In this document: in pieces, positions 19,408-29,300 of the stretch | Position numbering within the stretch: position 1 is the stretch's first letter | Layout: the number at the start of each line of letters is the position of its first letter | Assembly (NCBI RefSeq): GCF_001666755.1 | Contig: NZ_LZJC01000093.1 | Span: 41,696-105,695 of the forward strand | Reading direction: 5' to 3' | DNA length: 64,000 nucleotides | From: Mycobacterium sp. E1214 | GTDB lineage: Bacteria > Actinomycetota > Actinomycetes > Mycobacteriales > Mycobacteriaceae | Made by a program: the position numbers and the translations under genes | The notes under the pieces: model-generated | Told to the model about the DNA's origin: nothing | Seen by the model: the letters and a program-made list of their open reading frames with translations, nothing else | Database searches by the model: none

Positions 19408-20724
19408 CTAGAGCCTACGAGAGCCGACCAGGCGGGCGACGTCGACCATCGCCGAGGTGATCTGGTCGATCTCGGCGGGCTCGCAGACGTAGGGCGGCAT
19501 GGCGTAGACGAGGTTGCGGAACGGGCGCAGCCAGACGCCGCGGTCCAACGCCGCCGGGGTGGCGACGGCCAGGTCGACGGGCCGGTCGCATTCGACGACG
19601 CCGATGGCGCCACAGACCCGCACGTCGGCGACCCCGGGCAACGCCCGGGCCGGTGCCAGCCCGGCGGTCAGGCCGGCCGCGATGTCGGCGACGCGGGCCC
19701 GCCAGTCCTGGGCGAGCAGCAGCTCGACACTGGCCACCGAGACGGCGCAGGCCAGCGGGTTGGCCATGAACGTGGGCCCGTGCATGAGCGCCCCGGCCTC
19801 GCCGGTGCTGATGGTGTGGGCGATCTCGGCGGTGCACAGCGTGGCGGCCATGCTCAGGTAGCCGCCGGTGAGCGCCTTGCCCACGCACATGATGTCGGGG
19901 CTCACCGCCGCGTGGTCGGCGGCGAACAGCTCGCCGGTGCGGCCGAAGCCGGTGGCGATCTCGTCGAACACCAGCAGGACGTCATGGCGCCGGCAGACGT
20001 CGCGCAGGTCGCGCAGGTACTGGGGATCGTGAAAGCGCATGCCGCCGGCGCCCTGGACCACCGGCTCGACGATGACGGCGGCCAGCTCGTCGGCGTGCTC
20101 GGCCAGCTGCGCCTCGAACGCCGCGCTGTAGGCGGGGTCGTGGTGTCGCGGCACCTGCGGGGCGAACAGCTGGCGGGCCAGGATGTCGGTCCACAGCGAG
20201 TGCATGCCGCCGTCGGGGTCGCACACGCTCATCGGCGTGAAGGTGTCGCCGTGGTAGCCGCCGCGCCACGTCATCAGCCGGTGCTTGCCCGACCGGCCGC
20301 GGCTGCGCCAGTACTGCAGCGCCATCTTCACCGCGACCTCGACCGACACCGACCCGGAGTCGCTGAAGAACACCGTCTCCAACCCGGCCGGCGTGATCTG
20401 CACCAACAGCTGCGCCAGCCGGGCCGCCGGTTCGTGGGTCAAGCCGCCGAACATGACGTGGTTCATCGCGGCGAGCTGGGCCGTCATCGCTGCGTCCAGC
20501 ACCGGGTGGCCGTGGCCGTGGATCGCGGTCCACCAGGAGCTCATCGCGTCCAGCGCCTCGACCGGCCGCCCGTCGCGGATCAGCGTCAGCCAGGGGCCGT
20601 GGGCGGCGACGGCGACGACGGGCGCGACGGCCTCGGCGCCGATCGTGCTGTAGGGGTGCCACAGGTGCGCGGCGTCGATCGCGCTGATCTGCTCGGGCGT
20701 CAGCCCGGCCCTCGCCGCCGGCAT
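19408..20724 (-). CDS. bioA: Adenosylmethionine-8-amino-7-oxononanoate aminotransferase BioA
   Basis: A 438-residue class III aminotransferase converting KAPA to DAPA with SAM as amino donor. HLWHPYST near the N-terminus, [72 protein letters not shown] (PLP Asp) and [17 protein letters not shown] (Schiff-base Lys near residue 283) are diagnostic. The start ATG 20724 is preceded on the minus strand by TACGCT 8 bases upstream, a plausible -10 for a leaderless or nearly leaderless message. The open frame upstream of it is non-coding on this strand. First gene of bioAFD. Confidence 0.95.
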   Translation of the reverse strand: MPAARAGLTPEQISAIDAAHLWHPYSTIGAEAVAPVVAVAAHGPWLTLIRDGRPVEALDAMSSWWTAIHGHGHPVLDAAMTAQLAAMNHVMFGGLTHEPAARLAQLLVQITPAGLETVFFSDSGSVSVEVAVKMALQYWRSRGRSGKHRLMTWRGGYHGDTFTPMSVCDPDGGMHSLWTDILARQLFAPQVPRHHDPAYSAAFEAQLAEHADELAAVIVEPVVQGAGGMRFHDPQYLRDLRDVCRRHDVLLVFDEIATGFGRTGELFAADHAAVSPDIMCVGKALTGGYLSMAATLCTAEIAHTISTGEAGALMHGPTFMANPLACAVSVASVELLLAQDWRARVADIAAGLTAGLAPARALPGVADVRVCGAIGVVECDRPVDLAVATPAALDRGVWLRPFRNLVYAMPPYVCEPAEIDQITSAMVDVARLVGSRRL

Positions 20725-20787
20725 AGTGATCGAGCGTAGGACAGCCGGAGTCGCGCGAACGCCGCCCATCGGGAAGCATGGAATCCC

Positions 20788-21240
20788 ATGGCCACGCCGC
20801 AGCAGCCCGACGACCCCGGCGCGAGGCCGCCGTCGAACGCCGTCAACGACGCCCCGGTGGCGGACTACGACGACGAAGCGCCGCGGGTACTGCGGGTGCG
20901 GCTGGTGCCCTGGGACGTCGTGTGCACGGTGGTGCTGTCCGCCCTGCTGGTGGTGCTGGCCACGGCGACGACCTGGCCGTCGCGGCTGTTCGGCTTCCTC
21001 GCCAACGTCTGCGAGGGGGACACCTGCGGGCCCGTGCCGTTCGGGATCGACTACTACATCCACCCGGTGGTGTGGGGCGGCATCGGCGCGGCCATCGCGG
21101 CCGTGGTGGTGGGCCCGCTGGTGTCCATTCTGAAGGGTTGGTACATGTCGTTCTGGCCGGTGCTGGCCCTCGCGATCGTCATGGTGAGCTCGGTCGCCGG
21201 GGCCGTCCTGACGATATTCAGCGAACGTTACTGGGCCTGA
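20788..21240 (+). CDS. Conserved membrane protein (Rv1567c-like)
   Basis: A 150-residue protein with an acidic, Pro-rich cytoplasmic N-terminus (about 40 residues) and three membrane helices (about 45-65, 90-115 and 122-145). Two cysteines, [10 protein letters not shown], lie in the loop after the first helix and could form an extracytoplasmic disulfide. Divergent from bioA with 63 bases between the start codons, as in M. tuberculosis. Function unknown. Confidence 0.75.
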   Translation: MATPQQPDDPGARPPSNAVNDAPVADYDDEAPRVLRVRLVPWDVVCTVVLSALLVVLATATTWPSRLFGFLANVCEGDTCGPVPFGIDYYIHPVVWGGIGAAIAAVVVGPLVSILKGWYMSFWPVLALAIVMVSSVAGAVLTIFSERYWA

Positions 21241-21572
21241 CCCGTTTCGTCGCCGACCGCCCGTCGAGCGGTTATGACCGCGTCCCGCTGAGACCGAAAT
21301 CACAACGCTGAGGCGGTGATTGACCGCGCCCGTCACCGTCCGGTCACGTTCCGACAAAAAATGCCCTTGGTCCCTGGCGGCTAACTCGGTCTGTTGTCAA
21401 AGTGGCAATTGTAACTGATGGGAATGAAGCGGCCACCCCGCGTCATTCACGTCCGCAAGCGTCACGACGGTGATCGGGCCCGGCGCAGGGGCCGGCGCCG
21501 GTCGTGAACCGGGGGCGGAGGCGCGAAGTCACCGCGCCGAAGCCCAACGAGCCCCGAGAGGCCTGAACGAAC
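21241..21572. other. 332-base intergenic region upstream of ripD
   Basis: No convincing reading frame. TTGTCA (about 21394) and a nearby TAACTG lie too close together to be a clear promoter pair. AGAGG stands about 12 bases before the ripD ATG. The length suggests a long leader or several regulatory sites; CGAAATCACAACG and GGTCACGTTCCGACAAAAAATG are AT-richer patches. No riboswitch match was convincing. Confidence 0.5.
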
Positions 21573-22409
21573 ATGAAACGCATCTCCGCCTTCGCGATCG
21601 GCTTGGCCATCCTGGCGGGCCCGGTGGCCGCCCCGGTCATCGCGGCCGCCGACCCGGGTGCCCGATCCATGGACTACCAGCAGGCCACCGACGTGGTGAT
21701 CGCGCGCGGCCTTTCGCAGCGCGGCGTGCCGTTCTCGTGGGCCGGCGGCGGGGTGAACGGCCCCAGCCGCGGCACCGGCACCGGGATCAACACGGTCGGC
21801 TTTGACGCCTCGGGCCTGATGCAGTACGCCTACGCGGGCGCCGGCATCAAGCTGCCGCGGTCGTCGGGCGCGATCTACCGGGCCGGTCAGAAGATCCTCC
21901 CGCAGCAGGCGCACAAGGGTGACCTGATCTTCTACGGCCCCGACGGCACTCAGAGCGTCTCGATGTACCTCGGCAACAATCAGATGCTCGAGGTCGGCGA
22001 CGTCGTCCAGGTGTCCCCGGTGCGTGCCGCCGGCATGACGCCGTATCTGGTGCGGGTGTTGGGCGCGCAGTCGGCGGCGGTGCCGCAGGCGCCCGCGCAG
22101 CAGACGCCCGCCCAGCAGGTTCCGACGCAGCAGACGCCCGGCCAGCAGGTGCCCGCCCAGCAGGCCCCGCTGCAGCAGGCGCCGGTCCAGCAGGTCCCGA
22201 CGCAGCAGTCCCCGCTGCAGCAGGCACCGGTCCAGCAGGTCCCGACGCAGCAGTCCCCGTTGCAGCAGGCACCGGTCCAGCAGGTCCCGACGCAGCAGGC
22301 CCCGCTGCAGCAGGCCCCGGTCCAGCAGCTGCCCGCCCAGCAGGCCCCGCTGCTACCGCTGCCGGCTCAACAGTCCCCGCTGCAATCCGGGATCAACACC
22401 GCCCGCTGA
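21573..22409 (+). CDS. ripD: RipD: inactive NlpC/P60 peptidoglycan-binding protein with PQQ-rich tail
   Basis: A 278-residue secreted protein: signal peptide MKRISAFAIGLAILAGPVAAPVIAAA (cleavage near 26), NlpC/P60 domain about 35-165, then a 100-residue low-complexity tail of Gln/Pro repeats. The catalytic residues are gone: the nucleophile Cys of the D-C-S-G motif is Ala79 (F-D-A-S-G) and the His of the H-V-x-x-Y-L-G strand is Ser128 (S-V-S-M-Y-L-G). M. tuberculosis RipD (Rv1566c) is likewise non-hydrolytic and binds peptidoglycan, the tail contributing. Tail length is set by 45-bp DNA repeats (22164-22343) and so may vary between strains. Confidence 0.92.
   Translation: MKRISAFAIGLAILAGPVAAPVIAAADPGARSMDYQQATDVVIARGLSQRGVPFSWAGGGVNGPSRGTGTGINTVGFDASGLMQYAYAGAGIKLPRSSGAIYRAGQKILPQQAHKGDLIFYGPDGTQSVSMYLGNNQMLEVGDVVQVSPVRAAGMTPYLVRVLGAQSAAVPQAPAQQTPAQQVPTQQTPGQQVPAQQAPLQQAPVQQVPTQQSPLQQAPVQQVPTQQSPLQQAPVQQVPTQQAPLQQAPVQQLPAQQAPLLPLPAQQSPLQSGINTAR
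22164..22343 (+). repeat. Four 45-bp tandem repeats in ripD encoding a 15-residue Gln/Pro unit
   Basis: Units at 22164-22208, 22209-22253, 22254-22298 and 22299-22343 encode (A/S)PLQQAPVQQVPTQQ, the last one diverged at its end. The first three copies differ only at a few positions, so copy-number change by slippage or recombination would keep the frame. Shorter 15- and 30-bp subrepeats precede them from about 22080. Confidence 0.85.
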
Positions 22410-22530
22410 CCCCCCACGTCGGCAACCGATCACCCGTCGCTTGACCCCTGTCGGCGCCGGCGGTACTCAGTGCCCCACAGAGAAGCACTCCGCCGCCGCG
22501 CGCTGCCAGGAGCCGAACGGCGGGTTTCGG

Positions 22531-22536
22531 TAAATT
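22531..22536 (+). promoter_or_regulatory. -10 box of the acyltransferase gene
   Basis: TAAATT, 11 bases before the ATG at 22548, in an otherwise GC-rich 138-base gap after ripD. It fits the mycobacterial TAnnnT pattern and implies a leader of about five bases or none. Confidence 0.5.
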
Positions 22537-22547
22537 AGCGGTCGATC

Positions 22548-24722
22548 ATGCTGACCCTGTCCCCGCCTCCCACGCCGCTGTCCGCCGCGGAAACGGGCGC
22601 GCCCGCGGCGGACACCGCGGCGCCGCGGGGGTTCTACCGCTATGACCTCGACGGGCTGCGCGGCATCGCGATCGCCCTCGTCGCCGTCTTCCATGTCTGG
22701 TTCGGGCGGGTGTCCGGCGGCGTCGACGTCTTCCTCGCGCTGTCCGGTTTCTTCTTCGGCGGCAAGATCCTGCGCGCCGCGTTGAACCCGGCCGTCACCC
22801 TGTCGCCGCCGGCCGAGGTGGTCCGCCTGGTCCGCCGCCTGGTCCCCGCGCTGGTCGTCGTGCTGGCCGGGTGCGCCGTGCTGACCATCCTGGTCCAACC
22901 GGAGACCCGGTGGGAGACGTTCGCCGACCAGAGCCTGGCCAGCCTCGGCTACTACCAGAACTGGGAACTGGCCAACAGCGCCTCGGACTACCTGCGGGCC
23001 GGGGAGGCCGTCAGCCCGCTGCAGCACATCTGGTCGATGTCGGTACAGGGCCAGTTCTATGTCAGCTTCCTGCTGCTGATCGCCGCGTGCGCCTATCTAT
23101 TCCGCCGGCCGCTGGGCGCCCACCTGCGCGGCCTGTTCCTGGGGCTGCTGTCCGCGCTGACGCTGGCCTCCTTCGCGTACGCGATCCTGGCCCACCAGCA
23201 CGACCAGGCGGCGGCGTACTACAACACCTTCGCCCGCGGCTGGGAACTCCTGCTGGGTGCCCTGGCCGGGGCGCTGGTCCCCCACATCCGCTGGCCGGCC
23301 TGGCTGCGCGCGACGTTGGCGACGCTGGCGCTGGCCGCGATCCTGGGGTGCGGCGCCCTGATCGACGGCGTGCAGCAGTTCCCCGGTCCCTGGGCCCTGG
23401 TCCCCGTCGGCGCCACGGTCCTGATGATCTTGGCGGGCGCCAACCTGGGCACCGGGCCCGACGCCGCCGAGCGGATGCCGCTGCCCAACCGGTTGCTCGC
23501 GACGCGGCCGCTGGTGGCGTTGGGCGCGATGGCGTACTCGCTGTACCTATGGCACTGGCCGCTGCTGATCTTCTGGTTGTCCTTCACCGGTCACCGGCAT
23601 GCGAACCTCGTCGAGGGCGCGGCGGTGCTGCTCATCTCGGGCGTGCTGGCCTACCTGACCACCAGGCTCGTCGAGGACCCGTTGCGCTACCGCGCGTCGG
23701 CGAAGTCGTCCGCCCCGGTACCCGCGGTGCCCGTTCCCTGGCTGGTGCGCCTGCCGCGACCGACGCTGGCGCTGGGCACCGCGATCGCCCTGCTCGGCGT
23801 CACCCTGACCGCCACCTCGTTCACCTGGCGCCAGCACGTCACCGTCCTGCGGGCGGCCGGCAAGGAGCTCAGCGTCCTCAACCCGCAGGACTATCCCGGG
23901 GCCCGGGCGCTCACCGAGCACGTGCGGGTGCCGTCGCTGCCGATGCGTCCCAGCGTCCTGGAGATCAAGCAGGACCTGCCCGCGTCCACGCGGGACGGCT
24001 GCATCAGCGACTTCGTCAACCCGGCCGTGGTCAACTGCACGTACGGCGACGTGACGGCCGACCGGACCATCGCGCTGGCGGGCGGCTCGCACGCCGAACA
24101 CTGGCTGCCCGCCCTGGACCTGCTGGGCAAGCTGCACCAGTTCAAGGTCGTCACGTATCTGAAGATGGGCTGCCCGCTGTCCACCGAGGAAGTCCCGTTG
24201 ATCATGGGCAATAACGCCGCCTACCCGCAGTGCCGCGAGTGGGTGCAGCGAACGATGGCCAAGTTGGTCAACGACCACCCCGATTTCGTGTTCACCACCT
24301 CCACCCGGCCGTGGAACATCAAGCCCGGCGACGTGATGCCGGCGACCTACATCGGGATCTGGCAGACGTTCTCCGACAACAACATTCCCGTCCTGGCGAT
24401 GCGGGACACGCCATGGCTGGTGCGCAACGGCAAGCCGCTGGACCCGGCCGACTGCCTGGCCAAGCGCGGCAATTCCCAGTCGTGCGGGGTGAAGCGCTCC
24501 GAGGTGTTGGCCGACCGCAACCCCACCGTCGATTTCGTCCCGCAGTTCCCGTTGCTCAAGCCGCTGGACATGTCCGACGCCATCTGCCGCGCCGACGAAT
24601 GCCGCGCCGTGGAGGGCAACATCCTCATCTATCACGGCGCCCACCACCTGTCCCCCACCTACGTGCGCACCATGACCGGCGAACTCGGCCGGCAGCTCGC
24701 CGCGGCCACCGGGTGGTGGTGA
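22548..24722 (+). CDS. Membrane acyltransferase family 3 with SGNH-like C-terminal domain (Rv1565c-like)
   Basis: A 724-residue OafA/YrhL-type protein. Residues about 30-430 are a ten- to eleven-helix acyltransferase-3 domain: YDLDGLRGIAIALVAVFHVW holds the catalytic His, followed by GGVDVFLALSGFFFGG. Residues about 450-724 are an extracytoplasmic SGNH-like domain; its nucleophile motif reads A-G-G-S-H-A-E-H where the family usually has G-D-S-H, and its terminal acid/base region is I-Y-H-G-A-H-H-L-S-P-T-Y. Such proteins O-acylate cell-envelope glycans or lipids. The substrate is unknown; the gene lies between ripD and treX in the same orientation, as in M. tuberculosis. Confidence 0.85.
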   Translation: MLTLSPPPTPLSAAETGAPAADTAAPRGFYRYDLDGLRGIAIALVAVFHVWFGRVSGGVDVFLALSGFFFGGKILRAALNPAVTLSPPAEVVRLVRRLVPALVVVLAGCAVLTILVQPETRWETFADQSLASLGYYQNWELANSASDYLRAGEAVSPLQHIWSMSVQGQFYVSFLLLIAACAYLFRRPLGAHLRGLFLGLLSALTLASFAYAILAHQHDQAAAYYNTFARGWELLLGALAGALVPHIRWPAWLRATLATLALAAILGCGALIDGVQQFPGPWALVPVGATVLMILAGANLGTGPDAAERMPLPNRLLATRPLVALGAMAYSLYLWHWPLLIFWLSFTGHRHANLVEGAAVLLISGVLAYLTTRLVEDPLRYRASAKSSAPVPAVPVPWLVRLPRPTLALGTAIALLGVTLTATSFTWRQHVTVLRAAGKELSVLNPQDYPGARALTEHVRVPSLPMRPSVLEIKQDLPASTRDGCISDFVNPAVVNCTYGDVTADRTIALAGGSHAEHWLPALDLLGKLHQFKVVTYLKMGCPLSTEEVPLIMGNNAAYPQCREWVQRTMAKLVNDHPDFVFTTSTRPWNIKPGDVMPATYIGIWQTFSDNNIPVLAMRDTPWLVRNGKPLDPADCLAKRGNSQSCGVKRSEVLADRNPTVDFVPQFPLLKPLDMSDAICRADECRAVEGNILIYHGAHHLSPTYVRTMTGELGRQLAAATGWW

Positions 24723-24806
24723 CCAGCCGCGGCGGCGGTGTGGCCGGATCGACAGGGACGCGCGGCGTGAGCGTTCGTGGCCGCCGGAAAGCGCGGATAA
24801 GGTCAT

Positions 24807-26996
24807 ATGGTGCCGACCAACAATCACGCTTCAGAAACAGGCGTTGCCGGTGACAGGCCAAGACTCGCCACCGTGTGGCCGGGAAACCCCTATCCACTCG
24901 GGGCCTCCTACGACGGCGCCGGCACGAACTTCTCGTTGTTCTCCGAGATCGCCGAGAGGGTCGAGCTGTGCCTGATCGACGACCAGGGCGACGAGGCGCG
25001 AATCCCCCTGGACGAGGTGGACGGTTACGTCTGGCACGCGTATCTGCCCAACATCACGCCCGGCCAGCGGTACGGCTTCCGCGTGTACGGCCCGTTCGAC
25101 CCCGCGGCCGGCCACCGCTGCGACCCGAGCAAGCTACTGCTCGACCCGTACGGCAAGGCGTTTCACGGCGAATTCCAGTTCGGCCAGGCGTTGTTCTCCT
25201 ACGACATGGGCGCGGTGCGGGCCGGCGGTGACGACGCCGACCCCGGCACACCGCCGATGGTCGACTCGCTGGGCCACACCATGACCAGCGTCGTGAGCAA
25301 CCCGTTCTTCGACTGGGGGTCCGACCGGGCGCCGCTGACCCCCTACCACGAGACGGTCATTTACGAGGCCCACGTCAAGGGCATGACCCAGACGCATCCC
25401 GCCGTGCCCGAGGAGCTGCGGGGCACCTACGCCGGGCTGGCCCATCCCGCCGTCATCGAGCACCTCAAGTCGCTCAACGTGACGGCGTTGGAACTGATGC
25501 CGGTGCACCAATTCATGCACGACTCGCGGCTGCTGGACCTTGGTTTGCGAAACTACTGGGGCTACAACACCTTTGGCTTCTTCGCCCCGCACAACCAGTA
25601 CGCCGCCAACCGCAATTCCAGCGTTGCCGAGTTCAAGTCCATGGTGCGCAGCCTGCACGAGGCCGGCATCGAGGTCATCCTCGACGTCGTCTACAACCAC
25701 ACCGCCGAGGGCAACCACCTGGGCCCCACCATCAATTTCCGGGGCATCGACAACGCCGCGTACTACCGGCTGGTGGACAGCGACCTGCGCCGCTACCGGG
25801 ATTACACGGGCACCGGCAACAGCTTGAACCCGCGACACCCGCACGTCCTGCAGCTCATCATGGACTCGCTGCGCTACTGGGTGACCGAGATGCACGTCGA
25901 CGGATTTCGTTTCGACCTGGCCGCCACGCTGGCGCGCGAGCTGCACGACGTCGACCGGTTGAGCGCCTTTTTCGATCTGGTGCAACAGGATCCGATCGTC
26001 AGTCAGGTCAAATTGATCGCCGAGCCGTGGGACGTCGGCGAAGGCGGATATCAGGTCGGCAATTTCCCGGGTTTGTGGACCGAGTGGAACGGGAAGTATC
26101 GCGATACTGTGCGCGACTACTGGCGGGGCGAGCCCGCAACTCTTGGCGAGTTCGCTTCCCGGCTGACCGGGTCGTCGGACCTCTACGAGGCGACCAGCCG
26201 GCGGCCCAGCGCCAGCATCAACTTCGTCACGGCGCACGACGGGTTCACCCTCAACGATCTCGTGTCCTACAACGAGAAGCACAACATGGCCAACGGCGAG
26301 GACAACCGCGACGGGGAGAGCCACAACCGCTCCTGGAACTGCGGCGTCGAGGGGCCCACCGACGATCCGGAGGTGCTGGACCTGCGGGGCCGCCAGATCC
26401 GCAACTTCTGGGCCACCCTGATGCTCAGCCAGGGCACGCCGATGATCGCCCACGGCGACGAGTTCGGGCGCACCCAGCAGGGCAACAACAACGTCTACTG
26501 CCAAGACTCCGAATTGTCTTGGATGGACTGGTCTTTGGTGGACAAGAACGCCGAGCTGCTCGCCTTCGCGCGCAAGGTGACCGCGCTGCGCAAGAGGCAT
26601 CCGGTGTTTCGCCGCCGCAGGTTTTTCGACGGCAAACCGATCCGCACCGGCGACGAGGTGCGTGACATCGCCTGGCTGACACCCGACGGCCAGGAGATGA
26701 CGCCCGACGACTGGAACAAGAGTTTTCACATGTGCGTCGCGGTGTTCCTCAATGGCGAGGCCATCACCGCGCCGAACGCGCGGGGTGAGCGGGTCGTCGA
26801 CGACTCGTTCCTGTTGTGTTTCAACGCCCACGCCAAGGATATGGAATTCGCCATCCCGCACGACGACTATGCCCAGGAGTGGACCGTGGAGTTGGACACC
26901 AACGAGCCCGCCGGCGGCGCCAACCGCGTGGTGGCGGCCGACGAGACCATGACCGTACCGGCGCGCTCGGTGCTCGTTTTGCGTAAGACCCTGTGA
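24807..26996 (+). CDS. treX: Glycogen debranching enzyme TreX/GlgX
   Basis: A 729-residue GH13 isoamylase that removes alpha-1,6 branches from glycogen, supplying linear glucans to TreY-TreZ. N-terminal CBM48 ([21 protein letters not shown]), then the GH13 barrel with region I DVVYNHT, region [11 protein letters not shown] (nucleophile Asp), region [12 protein letters not shown] (acid/base Glu) and region [15 protein letters not shown]-terminal beta domain ends [13 protein letters not shown]. The ATG at 24807 has only a weak AAGG upstream. First gene of treX-treY-treZ; the treY start is 4 bases after the stop. Confidence 0.95.
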   Translation: MVPTNNHASETGVAGDRPRLATVWPGNPYPLGASYDGAGTNFSLFSEIAERVELCLIDDQGDEARIPLDEVDGYVWHAYLPNITPGQRYGFRVYGPFDPAAGHRCDPSKLLLDPYGKAFHGEFQFGQALFSYDMGAVRAGGDDADPGTPPMVDSLGHTMTSVVSNPFFDWGSDRAPLTPYHETVIYEAHVKGMTQTHPAVPEELRGTYAGLAHPAVIEHLKSLNVTALELMPVHQFMHDSRLLDLGLRNYWGYNTFGFFAPHNQYAANRNSSVAEFKSMVRSLHEAGIEVILDVVYNHTAEGNHLGPTINFRGIDNAAYYRLVDSDLRRYRDYTGTGNSLNPRHPHVLQLIMDSLRYWVTEMHVDGFRFDLAATLARELHDVDRLSAFFDLVQQDPIVSQVKLIAEPWDVGEGGYQVGNFPGLWTEWNGKYRDTVRDYWRGEPATLGEFASRLTGSSDLYEATSRRPSASINFVTAHDGFTLNDLVSYNEKHNMANGEDNRDGESHNRSWNCGVEGPTDDPEVLDLRGRQIRNFWATLMLSQGTPMIAHGDEFGRTQQGNNNVYCQDSELSWMDWSLVDKNAELLAFARKVTALRKRHPVFRRRRFFDGKPIRTGDEVRDIAWLTPDGQEMTPDDWNKSFHMCVAVFLNGEAITAPNARGERVVDDSFLLCFNAHAKDMEFAIPHDDYAQEWTVELDTNEPAGGANRVVAADETMTVPARSVLVLRKTL

Positions 26997-26999
26997 CGC

Positions 27000-29300
27000 A
27001 TGGCATCTCAGATAGTTTCGACCTACCGGTTGCAGCTGCGCGGGGCGTCCAGCGGGTTCGGCTTCACCTTCTCCGACGCCGAGAAGTTGCTGGACTACCT
27101 CGATGAACTCGGGGTGAGCCACCTCTACCTGTCGCCGATCATCACGCCGGTCCGCGGGTCCACCCACGGCTACGACGTGGCGGACCCCACCAGCGTGTCC
27201 GACGAGATCGGCGGCGCCGACGGCCTGGCGCGACTGTCGGCGGCGGCGCAGGCCCGCGGCATGGGCCTGGTCGTCGACATCGTGCCCAACCACGTCGGCG
27301 TCGACCAGCCCCAACAGAACCCGTGGTGGTGGGACGTCCTGCGCAACGGCCGCTCGTCGCAGTACGCGACGTTCTTCGACATCGATTGGGACCTCGACGA
27401 CGAGGGCCGAATCGTGTTGCCCGTCTTGGGTTCCGACGACGACGTCGCCGACCTGACCGTCGACGGCGACCTGCTGCGGTTGGGCGACCTGGCGTTCCCC
27501 ATCGCCGACGGCACCGGTGCGGGCACCGGGCCGCAGGTGCACGATCGCCAGCACTATCGGCTGGTCGGCTGGCGCAACGGCGTCTGCGGGTATCGCCGGT
27601 TCTTCTCCATCACCTCGCTGGCCGGGCTGCGCCAGGAGGACAAGGCGGTGTTCGACGCCAGTCACGCCGAGGTGGCCCGGTGGTTCGCCGAGGGCCTGGT
27701 CGACGGGCTGCGCATCGACCACCCCGACGGGTTGTCCGACCCCTGCGGCTACCTGGCGTGGCTGCGCGAGCTGGTCGGCCCGCAGGCCTGGATCGTCATC
27801 GAGAAGATCCTGGCCGTCGACGAGGCGCTGGAACCGACCCTGCCCGTGGGCGGCACCACCGGCTACGACGTGCTGCGGGAAGTGGGCGGCCTATTCGTGG
27901 ACCCGTCCGGGGCGCCGGCGTTGACCGAGCTGGTCGAGACGGCGGGCCCGGCGTACGACACGATGCCCGCGCGGTTGGCCGAGTTAAAGATCCGGGCGGC
28001 CAAGGTGACGCTCGCCAGCGAGCTGGCCAGGCTGCGCCGGGCCGTCGTCGCCGCGGCGGGCACCGATGACCCGCTGCTGCCCGAGGCCGTGGCGGCGCTG
28101 CTCACCGACATCGGGGTCTATCGGTCCGATTACCCGTCCCTGGCGGCCATCCTGCCCACGGCGTTGGCGAATACCCAAGCGGCGCAACCGGAACTGGGCC
28201 CCGCGCTGGAGGTGCTGGCGGCCGCGCTGGCGCACGGCGGTGAGCCCGCCACGCGGCTGCAGCAACTGTGCGGCGCCGTCACCGCTAAGGCGGTCGAGGA
28301 CTGCATGTTCTACCGCGACGCGCGGCTGGTCTCCCTCAACGAGGTCGGTGGTGAGCCGCACCGCTTCGGCGTCGGCGCGGCCGAGTTTCACCACAGCGCC
28401 GCCACCCGCGCCCACAACTGGCCGCAGGCGATGACGACGCTGACCACCCACGACACCAAGCGCGGCGAAGACGTGCGCGCCCGCATCGGCGTGCTGTCCC
28501 AGGTGCCGTCGTTGTGGACCGAGTTCGTCGCGCGGTGGGAGGCCGCCGCCCCTTCCCCGGACCCGTCGACGGGACAATTCCTGCTGCAGAACATCTTCGG
28601 GGTGTGGCCGGTGTCCGGTGAGGTCACCGACGAGCTGCGCGAGCGGCTGCACGCCTACACCGAGAAGGCCATCCGGGAGGCCGCCGCGCACACCACATGG
28701 AACGACCCGGACGCCGCGTTCGAGGGCGCGACGCACCAATGGCTGGACAACGTGCTCGACGGGCCGGTGGCCGGACAGCTCACCGAGCTTGTCGCGCAAC
28801 TTAATCCGCACGCCGCCAGCGATGCGCTCGGGCAGAAACTGTTGGCGCTGACGGTGCCCGGCATTCCCGACGTCTACCAGGGCACCGAGCTGTGGGACGA
28901 CAGTCTGGTGGATCCCGACAACCGCCGGGAGGTCGACTACGCGACCCGCCGCGCCGCGTTGCAAGCGTTGGAGCACCCCAAGATCCGGGTCGTCACCACC
29001 GCCCTGCGGGTGCGCAAGGCGCGGCCGGACACCTTCCTGCGCGGCGCCTACACCCCGGTCCTGGCCGACGGCGACGCCGCCGACCACGTGGTGGCGTTCC
29101 GCCGCGGCGACGACGTCCTGGTCGCGGTGACCCGCTGGACCGTGCGGCTGGCCGAAACCGGTTGGGGCAACACCGTCGTGCCCGTTCCCGAGGGGCGTTG
29201 GACCGACGCGCTGACCGGTTCCATGGTGAGCGGACCGACCGCGGCCGCCCAGCTCTTCGGAGAGCTGCCCGTCGTCTTACTGGAGCGCAGCCATGACTGA
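27000..29300 (+). CDS. treY: Maltooligosyl trehalose synthase TreY
   Basis: A 766-residue GH13 enzyme that turns the reducing-end maltose unit of a maltodextrin into trehalose by intramolecular transglycosylation. Diagnostic segments: TYRLQLRGASSGFGFTFSDAEKLLDYLDELGVSHLYLSPI, GSTHGYDVADPTSVSDEIGG, VVDIVPNHVGVDQPQQN, GLRIDHPDGLSDP (nucleophile Asp), IVIEKILAVDEALE (acid/base Glu) and TTHDTKRGEDVRAR. Its stop overlaps the treZ start in ATGACTGA, so synthesis of the pair is coupled. Length matches M. tuberculosis TreY (765). Confidence 0.95.
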   Translation: MASQIVSTYRLQLRGASSGFGFTFSDAEKLLDYLDELGVSHLYLSPIITPVRGSTHGYDVADPTSVSDEIGGADGLARLSAAAQARGMGLVVDIVPNHVGVDQPQQNPWWWDVLRNGRSSQYATFFDIDWDLDDEGRIVLPVLGSDDDVADLTVDGDLLRLGDLAFPIADGTGAGTGPQVHDRQHYRLVGWRNGVCGYRRFFSITSLAGLRQEDKAVFDASHAEVARWFAEGLVDGLRIDHPDGLSDPCGYLAWLRELVGPQAWIVIEKILAVDEALEPTLPVGGTTGYDVLREVGGLFVDPSGAPALTELVETAGPAYDTMPARLAELKIRAAKVTLASELARLRRAVVAAAGTDDPLLPEAVAALLTDIGVYRSDYPSLAAILPTALANTQAAQPELGPALEVLAAALAHGGEPATRLQQLCGAVTAKAVEDCMFYRDARLVSLNEVGGEPHRFGVGAAEFHHSAATRAHNWPQAMTTLTTHDTKRGEDVRARIGVLSQVPSLWTEFVARWEAAAPSPDPSTGQFLLQNIFGVWPVSGEVTDELRERLHAYTEKAIREAAAHTTWNDPDAAFEGATHQWLDNVLDGPVAGQLTELVAQLNPHAASDALGQKLLALTVPGIPDVYQGTELWDDSLVDPDNRREVDYATRRAALQALEHPKIRVVTTALRVRKARPDTFLRGAYTPVLADGDAADHVVAFRRGDDVLVAVTRWTVRLAETGWGNTVVPVPEGRWTDALTGSMVSGPTAAAQLFGELPVVLLERSHD

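Noticed and set aside
21241..21572. Possible ydaO-type (c-di-AMP) riboswitch upstream of the NlpC/P60 gene ripD
   Set aside because: This riboswitch class often precedes cell-wall hydrolase genes, and a GCTAACTCGGT patch recalled its 3' core, but the GGGGACCC and GGGGTGAAT core elements are missing in the right order.
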